Shown one piece after another: positions 1 to 8,893 of a stretch of DNA of 64,000 nt. The notes beneath the pieces were generated by a model. That model saw only the letters and a list, made by a program, of their open reading frames with translations. It was not told the DNA's origin and ran no database searches. The stretch's first letter is position 1. Each line of letters begins with the position of its first letter. Origin of the DNA: JACKDW01 sp964621785 (GTDB lineage: Bacteria; Myxococcota_A; Polyangia; Nannocystales; Nannocystaceae); assembly GCA_964621785.1 (NCBI GenBank), contig CAZUPD010000026.1:1-64000 (forward strand), in the 5' to 3' direction. A program made the translations under genes and the position numbers.

Positions 1-2
1 CC

Positions 3-1169
3 ACGCTCAAAGGACACGACAACGCGATCAATCGTTTGTCCTTTTCGCCCAATGGATCTCGTGTCGCGACGGCGTCGAAAGATGCGACCATTCGCATTTG
101 GGATGTACGGTCTGGCAAACTCCTCACGACCCTTCAAGGTCACGATAAATACGTGTTCACGCTGGCCTACTCTCCCGATGGATCTCGCATCGCCTCCGGG
201 TCTTGGGATAACACCTCGCGGATCTGGGACGCGCGGTCAGGGAAATCCCTCGCCACGTTGCAGGGCCATCGAGACCGTGTCTACGCGCTGGCATTTTCAC
301 CCGACAATTCGCGCCTGGCAACGGCCTCCAGGGATCAAACGGTCCGTGTTTGGGACGCCCGGTCTGGCGAGCACATTTCAACGCTCCACGGGCACGAAAG
401 CTATATTCAAACGCTGGTATATTCACCCGATGGAACGCGAATTGCCAGTGCAAGTGCTGATACAACGACTCGTGTGTGGGATGCGGATTCGGGTGAGCTC
501 GTCGCAACCCTTCAAGGCCACGAACGCCCGATCGAAGCGATGGCATATTCGCCAGATGGTTCATCTATCGCAACAGCTTCACAGGATAAAACCGTGCGCC
601 TCTGGGACGCGGGCTCCGGTGAACTCCTCGTCATTCTCAATGGCCACGAGGATTCTGTTGTTGCGCTCGCCTACTCACCCGATGGATCGCGCCTCGCAAC
701 CGCAAGCGTTGATAAAACAGCCCGCGTTTGGGACGCTCAATCAGGACAACTCGTAGCGATTCTCGAAGGTCACGGCAGTAGAGTTCACGCGCTGACCTAC
801 TCGCCAGATGGGTCTCGCCTCGCTACTGCCTCCTGGGACTCGACCGCTCGAGTTTGGAACACGGCTTCGAACGCACTCGTTGCAACTTTCGAGCGTCACA
901 GTCGTGATATAAACGATATTACTTTCGCCCCGGATGGGTCATCGATCGCAACTGCGAGCGATGACTTCACAGCGAAGATCTGGGACCCTGAATCCGGAGC
1001 CTTGCTCGTCGATCTCAATGATCGGATCGGCCTGCGTCAACCTGATGGCTCGATCAAATGGCCTGTCGCCCCGCACGAACTCATCCGTATCGGTTGTCAG
1101 CGGCTCAAGCCGTTTGCGAAGGAGTATCGGGAAGCTGTCGAAATCTGTGACCCGCTGTTGGCCGAATGA
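3..1169 (+). CDS. WD40 beta-propeller protein, C-terminal part (cut by left edge)
   Basis: The reading frame is open from the first full codon, so the start lies left of the window; a TTG at 36 is only an internal codon. Eight WD40 repeats of about 42 residues are visible, each with a GH dipeptide, a YSPDGSR-like strand and a closing WD (for example TVRVWD and TARVWD). The last repeat begins RH instead of GH. A tail of about 50 residues follows, with a Cys-containing segment (ELIRIGCQRL) often seen at the end of myxobacterial WD40 proteins and WD40-kinases. The role is protein-protein scaffolding; an N-terminal Ser/Thr kinase or effector domain may lie outside the window (inference). The repeats are alike at DNA level, as expected for recently amplified propeller blades. 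The gene converges on the AgmX-like gene with a 46-bp spacer. Confidence 0.9.
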   Translation, partial: TLKGHDNAINRLSFSPNGSRVATASKDATIRIWDVRSGKLLTTLQGHDKYVFTLAYSPDGSRIASGSWDNTSRIWDARSGKSLATLQGHRDRVYALAFSPDNSRLATASRDQTVRVWDARSGEHISTLHGHESYIQTLVYSPDGTRIASASADTTTRVWDADSGELVATLQGHERPIEAMAYSPDGSSIATASQDKTVRLWDAGSGELLVILNGHEDSVVALAYSPDGSRLATASVDKTARVWDAQSGQLVAILEGHGSRVHALTYSPDGSRLATASWDSTARVWNTASNALVATFERHSRDINDITFAPDGSSIATASDDFTAKIWDPESGALLVDLNDRIGLRQPDGSIKWPVAPHELIRIGCQRLKPFAKEYREAVEICDPLLAE

Positions 1170-1215
1170 TCCGTAGGCGACGGAACCGTACCGGGAGAAT
1201 CGATCCTACGGTCGA

Positions 1216-1935
1216 TTACTTCGGCGACTTTGCAGGTTCAGCAGGTGCGTCTCCGTGCAGTGTGATCGGCAGTGTTGCGGTGGCCGTGCCCGCTCCCCGT
1301 GGTTTGGGGAACTTGACCTTTCGGACAACTTTGCGAAAGCAGGCCTCGAGAGCCTTGTCGTAGAGTTTTCCGTCCTTGGCGGTGAGCTTGGACATGCTTC
1401 CATTCCACTTGATCGAGATTTTAACTGGAAGCGTACCTGTCAATGACTTTGCCGACGGAGTGTCGTCGTAACACTTCTCGAGCTCTGGTTTGACTTGGTC
1501 GAGTTTCTCCTCGACCCCAGACTTGGCGAGTCGACCGGAGACTTCGAGCTCGCCAAAGGCGAAGGAAGGCTCCAACGATTCGGGCTCACCGGTTGTTGGT
1601 TCACCGGTCGTTGTCTCGTCGACTGCGTCGCCGGTCGTCGTATCCGCTCCTCCGGTTGTGCCGGTGTCAGCCTCTTCGCCATCCTCCTCTTCGGCCAGCC
1701 ATGGGAGCTCGCGGTCGAAGTTGTCACCGAGCCAAGCGTTGATCTCTTGATCATACATGTAGATGCCGCCACCGATGATGACGACCGTGCCGGCGATTAG
1801 AAACAGGAAGATCCAGAGTGTCGCGTAGCGGGACCCGAGACCTGTCACTTCAGGACGGGCATTTTGGTCAGTCCGCGAGGCGCCTACAAATTCAGAGACG
1901 ATTGTCCCCGCGGGCTTTTTTCTGCGATGGGCCAT
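1216..1935 (-). CDS. Membrane-anchored AgmX/PglI C-terminal-like domain protein
   Basis: 239 residues. A basic cytoplasmic N-terminus (HRRKKP) is followed by one transmembrane helix at about 38-61, an acidic Thr/Gly/Glu-rich linker (about 75-120) and a C-terminal domain of about 100 residues. The domain contains a CYDD segment, an LTGTLPVKISIKW strand, a second Cys (EACFRKVV) and a KFPKPRG end. This pattern (paired Cys, 'fP.P' near the end, 'G.l.v.i...G') fits the AgmX/PglI C-terminal domain of myxobacteria, a TonB-C-like fold tied to gliding and envelope complexes. The domain probably lies in the periplasm. Exact function unknown. The start is ATG at 1935 without a clear Shine-Dalgarno. The gene diverges from the ceramidase-like gene across about 200 bp. 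A related two-domain protein lies at 26534-27406. Confidence 0.75.
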   Translation of the reverse strand: MAHRRKKPAGTIVSEFVGASRTDQNARPEVTGLGSRYATLWIFLFLIAGTVVIIGGGIYMYDQEINAWLGDNFDRELPWLAEEEDGEEADTGTTGGADTTTGDAVDETTTGEPTTGEPESLEPSFAFGELEVSGRLAKSGVEEKLDQVKPELEKCYDDTPSAKSLTGTLPVKISIKWNGSMSKLTAKDGKLYDKALEACFRKVVRKVKFPKPRGAGTATATLPITLHGDAPAEPAKSPK

Positions 1936-2137
1936 TTGGGAGTCGTATTGTCGAACCCCTGCTCAAACTCGTCAAACGTGAAGGCTCGCTGTGGCCAGGG
2001 AGTGAGCCTGCTGGCTGTGAACTTGTGCAGAAAATGTTGAGACGTAATAGTTACGCACCCTTGCACTCCTAGGGGAAGGGCATGAGGTTTTTCTCGCGCA
2101 TCGTCCCGCTGGCCGTTCCGATGGTAGATCGTCAGCA

Positions 2138-4231
2138 GTGCCCAGATTCACGCGTCGTCTCGGCCCCTTCGTCATATGGGGGGTGCAGTGTTCAACTCTG
2201 GTGACCATGGCTTGTACAGGACTGCTCGCCTGTGCACCACTACACGGTAACGTGTCTGTCGGGACACCTCAGCCAGCACACAAACATTTATTTGTGGGTG
2301 CATCAAAAATCGATATGACGCCGATTCCCGGACACACGCTCGGTGGACACTCGATTGATGCTGGAACTGGCTACGGGACGTGGATGCGGCTGTACGCGCG
2401 GGCGATCTATGTCGAAAGCCCCGCAGGAGAGCCGATGGTGTTGGTTTCTTGTGACCTTTGGGCCATACCCGCGGGGTTGGCGGACCGAGTGGCTGAGTTG
2501 GTTCGTTCCAACCCGACGCTCACCCATATCTCGCGTGAGGACATCCTCGTCGCGGCGACACATACACATCACAGCCCGGCGGGTTACAGTTCCAATCTCT
2601 TTTACAACCGCTACGCGGGTGCGCGTGGTGGATTCGACGCCCGTCTCCATGATTTCCTCGCCAGGAGGATTGCGCGGGCAATTGAACATGCTTATACATC
2701 GAGACAAGTTGGACAGCCGAAATGGTCAACTGTGATCGTCGATGGTTTGGCGAGAAACCGCAGTTTTGAGCCATTTTCGGAGAATCCGGAAGCAACCGAT
2801 GTCCTCGCAAATAACCGCAAACGGGGGATATCGGCCTGCCGGCCCATCGAAGACCCTCCGGTTGGGGGGAATGTCGATCCCCAACGCTGTCGTGCCGTGT
2901 TCCCGGAACTTGGTGTATTATCATTTTTTGCGCAGGATGGTCACTCGATTGCAAGTGCAGCTTTTGTCGCGGTCCATCCGACGGTGATGCCCAACGACCT
3001 CAATCTCTACCATGGCGACCTTTTTGGGGTTGCGGCAGACCGTGCTGAGGAGGCGCTCGCCGACGATGAGAGACGGCCTGTCGTCGCGGTGTTCAATGGG
3101 GCCGAAGGTGATGTATCACCAGCTTGGGTGCGGCATGATGCGAGTGAGACGATTCGGCTGGGACAACGACTCGCCTCGGCGATCGTCCGCGGACATCGTC
3201 AGTTGGGCACAGATCCTGGAAGTGCGATCGAAAATCGCCTGCGGCGGGTGGGGATTGCGGACGTGCAAACTGCGGAGGGGCGGACATCGGATCGTCCGAT
3301 TCCCGGAAAGGGGCAACTCGGTGGCGCAGAGGACCACCGTACGGTTTGGTACCGACGAGGCTATCGCGAAGGGGTTCGCGCGTCTCGAGAGCGTTATCGT
3401 GGTCAAGGTCTCAAAAGACCTGCTCTACCGGTCTATTTGGCGGCATTTGGTGTTCCCAAGGACTCGTTGCCGACCCGTGTTCCAGTTTCGGTCCACCGCC
3501 TCGGCGACCTCGTATTGGCAGGTGTTCCCGGCGAAGCGACCACAACCCTTGGTATTCGCTTGCGAAAAAAAATAATGCAAGTACAAGAAAGCCGGTCTGT
3601 TGTCCTTGTGGGGCTCGCCGACGAGTACTTTGCCTACTTCGCAACCCCGGAAGAGTACGCTCTCCAACACTACGAGGGGGCCTCGATGATGTTCGGGCCC
3701 CACACCGCACAGGTGCTGCTGCGAACCACAGGTGCCCTCGCCTCTCCAGAAGTCACCTACAGGGCGCAAGACCCCTACGTGTTTGTGCATTCTCCAGGTC
3801 CACGGGTCCGCCGGGCTCTCCGACACGGGCCGAATCGTCGGAAGATGCGGAAGACCACTCGCCGCATTCTAGATGTATTTGCAAACGAGTCTCCTGAGCT
3901 GACGGTGAGTCTGACGACAGCACCCCCAGACTGGCCCAATGCGGATGCCAGAATGATTCCCGAGCTCATCCTCGACATCCTCGACGCCGGGCGTTGGGTC
4001 CCCCATCCGGAAAACGCACTCGGCTGGGTGGTTGTCATCAAACATGCGCGACAGCACAGGTGGACCTGGGAGGCTCTTTGGACAGGGGCCTTGCCCCACG
4101 GAACGTCCATTCGGGTTCGTGTACTCGGTGTTCACTCTGACGCAGCTTCCGGGAGTCTCGATCTACGTCGCCCATTCCAGGTGTCTGGCCCGGGTGTTAT
4201 CGACTCGATTACATATAAAATCCGAGATTGA
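2138..4231 (+). CDS. Neutral/alkaline ceramidase-like lipoprotein
   Basis: 697 residues from GTG 2138 (an ATG at 2207 is an alternative). The N-terminus has basic residues, a hydrophobic run and a lipobox ending LLAC, so it is probably a lipoprotein. The body resembles neutral/alkaline non-lysosomal ceramidases (family knowledge): an early GASKIDMTPIPG segment, the Zn-site type ATHTHHSPAG at about 140-149 (His142, His144, His145), and FNGAEGDVSPAW at about residue 320, which matches the conserved NxGDVSPN-like motif. The usual reaction is hydrolysis of the amide bond of ceramide; substrate here is not proven. The C-terminal 150 residues form a beta-rich domain, as in the family. The 3' end overlaps the 3' end of the opposite porin gene by 23 bp. 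Two TGYANNTRCA palindromes lie at 3576 and 3874. Confidence 0.85.
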   Translation: MPRFTRRLGPFVIWGVQCSTLVTMACTGLLACAPLHGNVSVGTPQPAHKHLFVGASKIDMTPIPGHTLGGHSIDAGTGYGTWMRLYARAIYVESPAGEPMVLVSCDLWAIPAGLADRVAELVRSNPTLTHISREDILVAATHTHHSPAGYSSNLFYNRYAGARGGFDARLHDFLARRIARAIEHAYTSRQVGQPKWSTVIVDGLARNRSFEPFSENPEATDVLANNRKRGISACRPIEDPPVGGNVDPQRCRAVFPELGVLSFFAQDGHSIASAAFVAVHPTVMPNDLNLYHGDLFGVAADRAEEALADDERRPVVAVFNGAEGDVSPAWVRHDASETIRLGQRLASAIVRGHRQLGTDPGSAIENRLRRVGIADVQTAEGRTSDRPIPGKGQLGGAEDHRTVWYRRGYREGVRASRERYRGQGLKRPALPVYLAAFGVPKDSLPTRVPVSVHRLGDLVLAGVPGEATTTLGIRLRKKIMQVQESRSVVLVGLADEYFAYFATPEEYALQHYEGASMMFGPHTAQVLLRTTGALASPEVTYRAQDPYVFVHSPGPRVRRALRHGPNRRKMRKTTRRILDVFANESPELTVSLTTAPPDWPNADARMIPELILDILDAGRWVPHPENALGWVVVIKHARQHRWTWEALWTGALPHGTSIRVRVLGVHSDAASGSLDLRRPFQVSGPGVIDSITYKIRD

Positions 4232-5756
4232 GATTGACCCATACCCAGAAACTTGGGTCGGCCTCCCCCTCGGCGAGGGTGTTCCCGTATTCCGGGCTAA
4301 ACCATGGATGGTTGCGTCCTGTCGCCGCATCGAGATAGAGGTAAATGTAGCGATTGGCGAGCAAAATGCCCGTGACATTCATATGTGTATTTGCAAAGCC
4401 ACTGTCAGGCTTCCACAGAAAACTATAGTCATTGTAAAACATGACCCAATCAAATGCTTTACCTCGCAGTGGAAGTCGATAGGCAAGGTTCCCGACGGCA
4501 GCAAGTCCGCGACGAGCGACACGATACGGTGCATCCCACGCCCCGAGCGTGAGCCACATCCGCGATTGACCCGTGGGATTGCTCGGGCGATTGTCGTAGT
4601 ATACCCCTTCAACTTGGAAGTTGAAGCCGCGATAGGTCCCTGTAAAATGAGCGGCAGTTGCCCAGCGAAAGCCGAATTGTTGGGTTGAATTGTTGTAGAT
4701 ACCACCACCTAGCCCCGAAGCTCCGACCTCGGTGAACTCTCCTTCCCGCCGGTGATTCCAACGGTAGGCGACGCGCAACACCCCCGTATGTTTCTCTTGG
4801 TTGGTCTGGTCGCTGTCGACCCCAGAGCTTCCGAGCTCGGACATATTTGTCTGTACAATGTCGTAGCTGTAGCGGGCGCTGTCGACCGTGCTGCCAAACT
4901 GCGACGGTTCGGCCTGGATGTAGTAGCCAAACTGGAGGTCGACGCCCGAGGTGCGGATGATCCACTTGAGGCCGATGTCGTAGTCGTCGGCGAGGCCAAT
5001 GTAGTAGGGAATCGTCTCAAACCAGTTGTGGGAGGCATAGGGCAGAATCCCGAACGGCACCCGATGAACACCGACGTCGAACTCGAACACGTCGCGGTGG
5101 CGATAGCCGATAAAACCATGATGGAGTGTGCCGTATTTGTTGTAGATACGATAATCTGTCGAGAAGACAAATCCTTTGTATGTTCCATCGAGCCCAAAGG
5201 ACACGCGGTCAAAGCCCATCCCAAACCCTTCGATTCCCTCCCCGTCGTCGTCGGGCCAGCTCTTGACGTACATGCTCATACTTAGCGAACCGGTTACGCG
5301 GATATCCAACCCCTCGATCAGTTCGCCCGGGACGAGCTTGGGGCGCGGTGAGGTTGGGGTTTGTGCGCGGACAGGTGGATGGCGCTCCTCGATCATCTCG
5401 GGGTCGTCGCCGTCAGGTTTATTGGTTGACTCATCGGACATGTCGTCCGAGTCTTCTGGGCTAGCGATGGTGTCCTCGTCGGGTTCGAGACTGTCGGACC
5501 CGGCCACATCTCCCACGTCTTCGCGCTCAACATGTGTCGCGTCGGGACTTGGATCTTTCTCGTCGTCGATTGAGATCTCGCCTGCGACCCCTTCTTGGCC
5601 AGGTAGGGACTTTCCGGGGCGGGCGTCGGCACGCACAGGCCAACCACAACACAGGACAACGGTGACCCATGTCGCTGGTTTCGCGTACTGTGATCCGACT
5701 GCGATCGCCGGTCTCCCCCCACGATTTTGCGAACAAATCATTGGCGACCTGCGCAT
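4209..5756 (-). CDS. Outer-membrane porin-like beta-barrel protein
   Basis: 515 residues. The N-terminus has a signal-like segment (ATWVTVVLCCGW, ending near RADA at about 45), then an acidic, Asp/Glu/Ser-rich linker to about residue 125. From about 145 on, the sequence is alternating beta-strand with many Tyr/Phe/Trp and Gly turns (DRVSFGLDGTYKGFVF, DVGVHRVPFGILP), and it ends in NLNLGFYM with an aromatic near the C-terminus, typical of barrels. The pattern resembles phosphate-selective porin O/P-like proteins ('vpfG..py' near strand 4); substrate unknown. The start at 5756 is the first ATG; the signal peptide could also start later. It is divergent from the zinc-finger lipoprotein at 6000 across 243 bp. 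Confidence 0.7.
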   Translation of the reverse strand: MRRSPMICSQNRGGRPAIAVGSQYAKPATWVTVVLCCGWPVRADARPGKSLPGQEGVAGEISIDDEKDPSPDATHVEREDVGDVAGSDSLEPDEDTIASPEDSDDMSDESTNKPDGDDPEMIEERHPPVRAQTPTSPRPKLVPGELIEGLDIRVTGSLSMSMYVKSWPDDDGEGIEGFGMGFDRVSFGLDGTYKGFVFSTDYRIYNKYGTLHHGFIGYRHRDVFEFDVGVHRVPFGILPYASHNWFETIPYYIGLADDYDIGLKWIIRTSGVDLQFGYYIQAEPSQFGSTVDSARYSYDIVQTNMSELGSSGVDSDQTNQEKHTGVLRVAYRWNHRREGEFTEVGASGLGGGIYNNSTQQFGFRWATAAHFTGTYRGFNFQVEGVYYDNRPSNPTGQSRMWLTLGAWDAPYRVARRGLAAVGNLAYRLPLRGKAFDWVMFYNDYSFLWKPDSGFANTHMNVTGILLANRYIYLYLDAATGRNHPWFSPEYGNTLAEGEADPSFWVWVNLNLGFYM

Positions 5757-5999
5757 CGCTAACAGATGCGCGTAGATGCAACTTTCTCACCAGGTGTTTG
5801 GGACAGCCGAAACGGTTGTTGTTGTACCACGGATCACACACAAACGGGATTCTCGGAAACACAGCCTGTGCTCCGGCGCGTACATGCACGCCGCATGGTG
5901 TCGATCAGAATTGACCTGCTCGATAAGTCATCTCTCGCTGAATCCCGCGCGCGGACAGGATTTTCCAAAGGACCAGGCTTTCGCGTATAAACAGCGACG

Positions 6000-6716
6000 A
6001 TGCTGCGTCTCAAACACATCCTATCCACGGTACTGATGGTTCTTGTCCTACTCTCGGCAGCTTGCTCGAAGAGTGTCGAAGGCGAGTCGAACAAGTGGGC
6101 GGCGAACCAGACCACAGTCACCACGCTCGCAGCGCAGTACCCAGGATTTAAGGATGCACTCGAGGCCCGCAAGCAGAGCGCTCAAAAAATCTTTGACGAA
6201 GCAGCCAACCTCGATGGCGAGGCAAAAATCGAGAAGCTCTCGGCCGCCAACTCGACGCTGATGAACGGGTTTGTCGGCGACCTCAATCGGATCGATTCGA
6301 AGCTCAAGAAACTTCGCGAATCTCGGGTCGAGGCTGCGTCGAAGGCTGGTGATGCTTCGGGTCGACTCGGGGCCAAGGTCGCCGCCGAGGATGCCCAGAA
6401 GACCGTGGATCGTGTCGACAAGTTGCTCAAGCAGGGAGCCAAGGACGAAGCCAGTGCCAATGCAATTTTGAAGAAGGCCCTGTCGGATATCAAGACGGCC
6501 CAGTCCGCGATCGACAAGGTCACGAAGGTGCAAAAAGAGAAGGCCGACAAGAAGGAGGCCGATAAGAAGGCTGCTACGGATGCAAAGGCAAAAGAGAAAT
6601 CCGATGCAGATGCAAAGACTGCCCCCTGGACCTGCGAGTACTGCAAAAGCAGCAATGCCCATACCGAAACCAAGTGCAAGTCCTGCGGAGCTCCGCGCCC
6701 GGCGGCCAAGAAGTAG
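6000..6716 (+). CDS. Coiled-coil lipoprotein with C-terminal RanBP2-type zinc finger
   Basis: 238 residues. The signal peptide ends in the lipobox LSAAC (Cys22). Residues 35-205 are Ala/Lys/Glu/Asp-rich and predicted coiled-coil (long heptad-like runs, KKEADKKAATDAKAKEK). The last 30 residues hold W210-x-C212-x2-C215-x3-N219-x6-C226-x2-C229-GAPRP. This matches the RanBP2 zinc-finger spacing (W-x-C-x2-C-x3-N-x6-C-x2-C) almost exactly. In eukaryotes this finger binds RNA or ubiquitin; its role on a bacterial lipoprotein is unknown. Many lipoproteins of this type are periplasmic, where zinc loading would be needed. A Rho-independent terminator follows at 6739-6766, so it is probably a single-gene transcript. 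Confidence 0.8.
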   Translation: MLRLKHILSTVLMVLVLLSAACSKSVEGESNKWAANQTTVTTLAAQYPGFKDALEARKQSAQKIFDEAANLDGEAKIEKLSAANSTLMNGFVGDLNRIDSKLKKLRESRVEAASKAGDASGRLGAKVAAEDAQKTVDRVDKLLKQGAKDEASANAILKKALSDIKTAQSAIDKVTKVQKEKADKKEADKKAATDAKAKEKSDADAKTAPWTCEYCKSSNAHTETKCKSCGAPRPAAKK

Positions 6717-6738
6717 TCGTCGAGCCTTCCCGTGATGG

Positions 6739-6766
6739 ATGCCCGTGCTTATCCACGGGCATTTTT
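6739..6766 (+). terminator. Rho-independent terminator after the zinc-finger lipoprotein gene
   Basis: A 9-bp stem ATGCCCGTG / CACGGGCAT with a 6-base loop is followed directly by a T run. It lies 22 bp after the stop codon of the upstream gene. Confidence 0.9.
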
Positions 6767-6966
6767 CGTGCCGGCTTTATAGCTTTGGAGGTCTGCGATC
6801 GCGCTGAACTCGGGGACCGGTGCGACGAGACTCCTGTGGAGAGTCGTTGCCCCGCGACAAATTTGCTCGGGCACGACCGCGAGGGCCCGATAACGACCGA
6901 TCGTGATGTCACTCCGGTTGCGGCAGACCGTCGTTCCAGGGCAAGTGTGATAAGCAACTGCAGAAC

Positions 6967-8010
6967 ATGTCCCTGAGCTTACCTGTCGTAAAACCATCGA
7001 AGATTACGCCCTACCCAAACGGTTGGTATGTGGTCGCGTTTTCCCATACGTTGCGGCCGGGGCACGTCCAACCGCTGCAAGCCTTCGGTCGCGAGCTCGT
7101 CCTGTTTCGAACCGAAGATGGTGTGGTGCACATGGCTGATGGGCACTGTCCGCACTTTGGAGCGCACCTCGGGCACGGCGGACGGATCGAGGGGAACTGT
7201 ATCCGTTGTCCGTTCCACGGTTGGCAGTTCTCGGCCGACTCCGGCAAGTGTGTGCATGTGCCCAACGGCGATCCGGTCCCAAAGCTCGCCCGGCTGCGCA
7301 AGTGGGAAATCAAAGAACACTGCGGAATGGTGCTCGTGTGGTTTCATGACCGCGATGCCGCGCCGAACTGGGAAGTCGACCTGCTTCCGGAGTTCGATGG
7401 GCCGGGTTGGTCGGATTGGTCGACCGACGAGTGGCTTATCAACGCAAAATTGCAGGACCTCGCGGAGAACGATGCCGATGTCGCCCACTCCCCGGCCATG
7501 CACTCGTTGACCGATGAATTGCCGCGGGCGAGTACCCCCGTTATCGAAGGCCCGATTTTTAGTTGGAACCTCAAAATCACGCCTAGCCTGCAGCAATTTG
7601 GGCTACCCGCGTCGCTCAAGGTCCCGCAAGGGATCGCTATCGAAGTGACGACGCGCCGCTATGGACTCGCGTTCGCCTGGATCCGGGCTACCCTGCCCCT
7701 CGTAGCCGGAATTCGGTACCGCGCCCAAACCATTGCATGTACACTTCCGGTCGACGACAAGTCCGTTCGTCTGATGCTCGCGCATCGAACCCGAAAGACT
7801 CCGTTTCGCCCACTCACCAAACAGATGTTGCGGTTTTACCACAACCAGTTTCACCAAACGGTCGACGAGGATGTCCCCGTGTGGGAGAACAAGATCTATC
7901 TCGACCGTCCGGCCGCCTCCAAGTCCGATGCTGGTGTGCTCCGGTTTCGCAAGTGGGCACGACAGTTCTACAGCGAGCCGGTGCCCGAAAAACGGGCATC
8001 GAACTCATAG
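6967..8010 (+). CDS. Rieske non-haem iron oxygenase (KshA / cholesterol 7-desaturase type)
   Basis: 347 residues from ATG 6967. The N-terminal Rieske domain binds a [2Fe-2S] cluster: Cys61-x-His63 and Cys81-x2-His84 within CPHFGAHLGH and CIRCPFHGW. The catalytic domain has ENDADVAHSPAMH at 167-179, giving the mononuclear iron pattern Asp171-x2-His174-x4-His179. The architecture (about 350 residues, single component, Rieske at the N-terminus) matches 3-ketosteroid 9-alpha-hydroxylase, cholesterol 7-desaturase (DAF-36/Neverland) and bacterial sterol-demethylating Rieske enzymes. Nannocystineae are known sterol makers, so a sterol substrate is a reasonable inference but not shown. No reductase gene is adjacent. 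A motif palindrome lies just after the stop, in the 28-bp spacer to the convergent methyltransferase gene. Confidence 0.88.
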   Translation: MSLSLPVVKPSKITPYPNGWYVVAFSHTLRPGHVQPLQAFGRELVLFRTEDGVVHMADGHCPHFGAHLGHGGRIEGNCIRCPFHGWQFSADSGKCVHVPNGDPVPKLARLRKWEIKEHCGMVLVWFHDRDAAPNWEVDLLPEFDGPGWSDWSTDEWLINAKLQDLAENDADVAHSPAMHSLTDELPRASTPVIEGPIFSWNLKITPSLQQFGLPASLKVPQGIAIEVTTRRYGLAFAWIRATLPLVAGIRYRAQTIACTLPVDDKSVRLMLAHRTRKTPFRPLTKQMLRFYHNQFHQTVDEDVPVWENKIYLDRPAASKSDAGVLRFRKWARQFYSEPVPEKRASNS

Positions 8011-8038
8011 CCTGTAAATACATCCATCGCTACGGTGG

Positions 8039-8872
8039 CTAGCCGTTCACAGCGGTAAAACTGTACATCAGCGGGAGTCTCGCTACCCCTTCAGGCCACA
8101 CCCAACGCCGGTTCTCGCTGGCGACGAGCTTGGCGTGTAGCCGACAGCCGTTCGAGTACGGGTACTCCTGTACGGTTTGTATGTGCAACCCAGACTGCAC
8201 GACCGAGCTGAGAATCTCTGCCAACGTGTGTTGCCAGCTGTAGGCCGGTAGCTCGTTGCTCTCAGCGACTTCGCAGCGACTTTGGAGGTGTTCTCCTGAC
8301 TGCGCGACGTAGTCCCCCACAGGCTCGACAAAGGGTCCACGCTGGAAGTAGTCGTCGTGGGTTGGCCTCAAATCGTCGTCAAACGACCAGATCAACGGGT
8401 GGAACTCCATGCACACAAGGCGGCCACCGGGTTTGAGGATCCGCCGGACACCGGCAAACCACCGCCCGATATCGGCGATCCATGGGAGCGCACCATAACT
8501 TGCAAATGCAACATCAAATCGCAACGGGGTCGTGTGCATCCACTGGATGATCTCAGAGCAGATGAACGTGGTGGGGATCCCCGTATCGTCGGAGAGTTTG
8601 GTTGCAAATGCAATGGCTTCGTCGCTGAGATCGACTCCCGTCACCTGTGCACCGCTACGGGCGAGACACAGGGTGTCCTGGCCGGCGTTACATTGCAGGT
8701 GCACAACCTCGGACCGCGTGAGATCGCCGAGAAGTTGGCGTTCTTCGGGAAAGAGGAGCTCCCCTCCCCCGCGTAAAAATGCGGCCTGGTCGCCCTTGTG
8801 TCGGTTGTGAATCCGTGTTGCGGCATTCCAACTCAGGCGCGTCGCCTGGAGTTTGTCATCATGGTTCGACAT
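8039..8872 (-). CDS. Class I SAM-dependent methyltransferase
   Basis: 277 residues. The Rossmann signature is HLQCNAGQDTLCLARSGA at about 58-75 (motif I, with the glycine-rich loop as CNAGQD), then TGVDLSDEAI (acidic residue binding the ribose) and ALPWIADIGRW, then LKPGGRLVCMEFHP (post-motif). These place it with ubiquinone/menaquinone-type class I methyltransferases; substrate unknown. It lies 21 bp downstream of a cupin gene on the same strand, so the two probably form an operon. Four TGYANNTRCA palindromes fall inside it (8178, 8501, 8603, 8694) and one just after its stop (8013), the densest cluster in the window. Confidence 0.85.
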   Translation of the reverse strand: MSNHDDKLQATRLSWNAATRIHNRHKGDQAAFLRGGGELLFPEERQLLGDLTRSEVVHLQCNAGQDTLCLARSGAQVTGVDLSDEAIAFATKLSDDTGIPTTFICSEIIQWMHTTPLRFDVAFASYGALPWIADIGRWFAGVRRILKPGGRLVCMEFHPLIWSFDDDLRPTHDDYFQRGPFVEPVGDYVAQSGEHLQSRCEVAESNELPAYSWQHTLAEILSSVVQSGLHIQTVQEYPYSNGCRLHAKLVASENRRWVWPEGVARLPLMYSFTAVNG

Positions 8873-8893
8873 TTGCGTTTTCCTTACAAGCTT

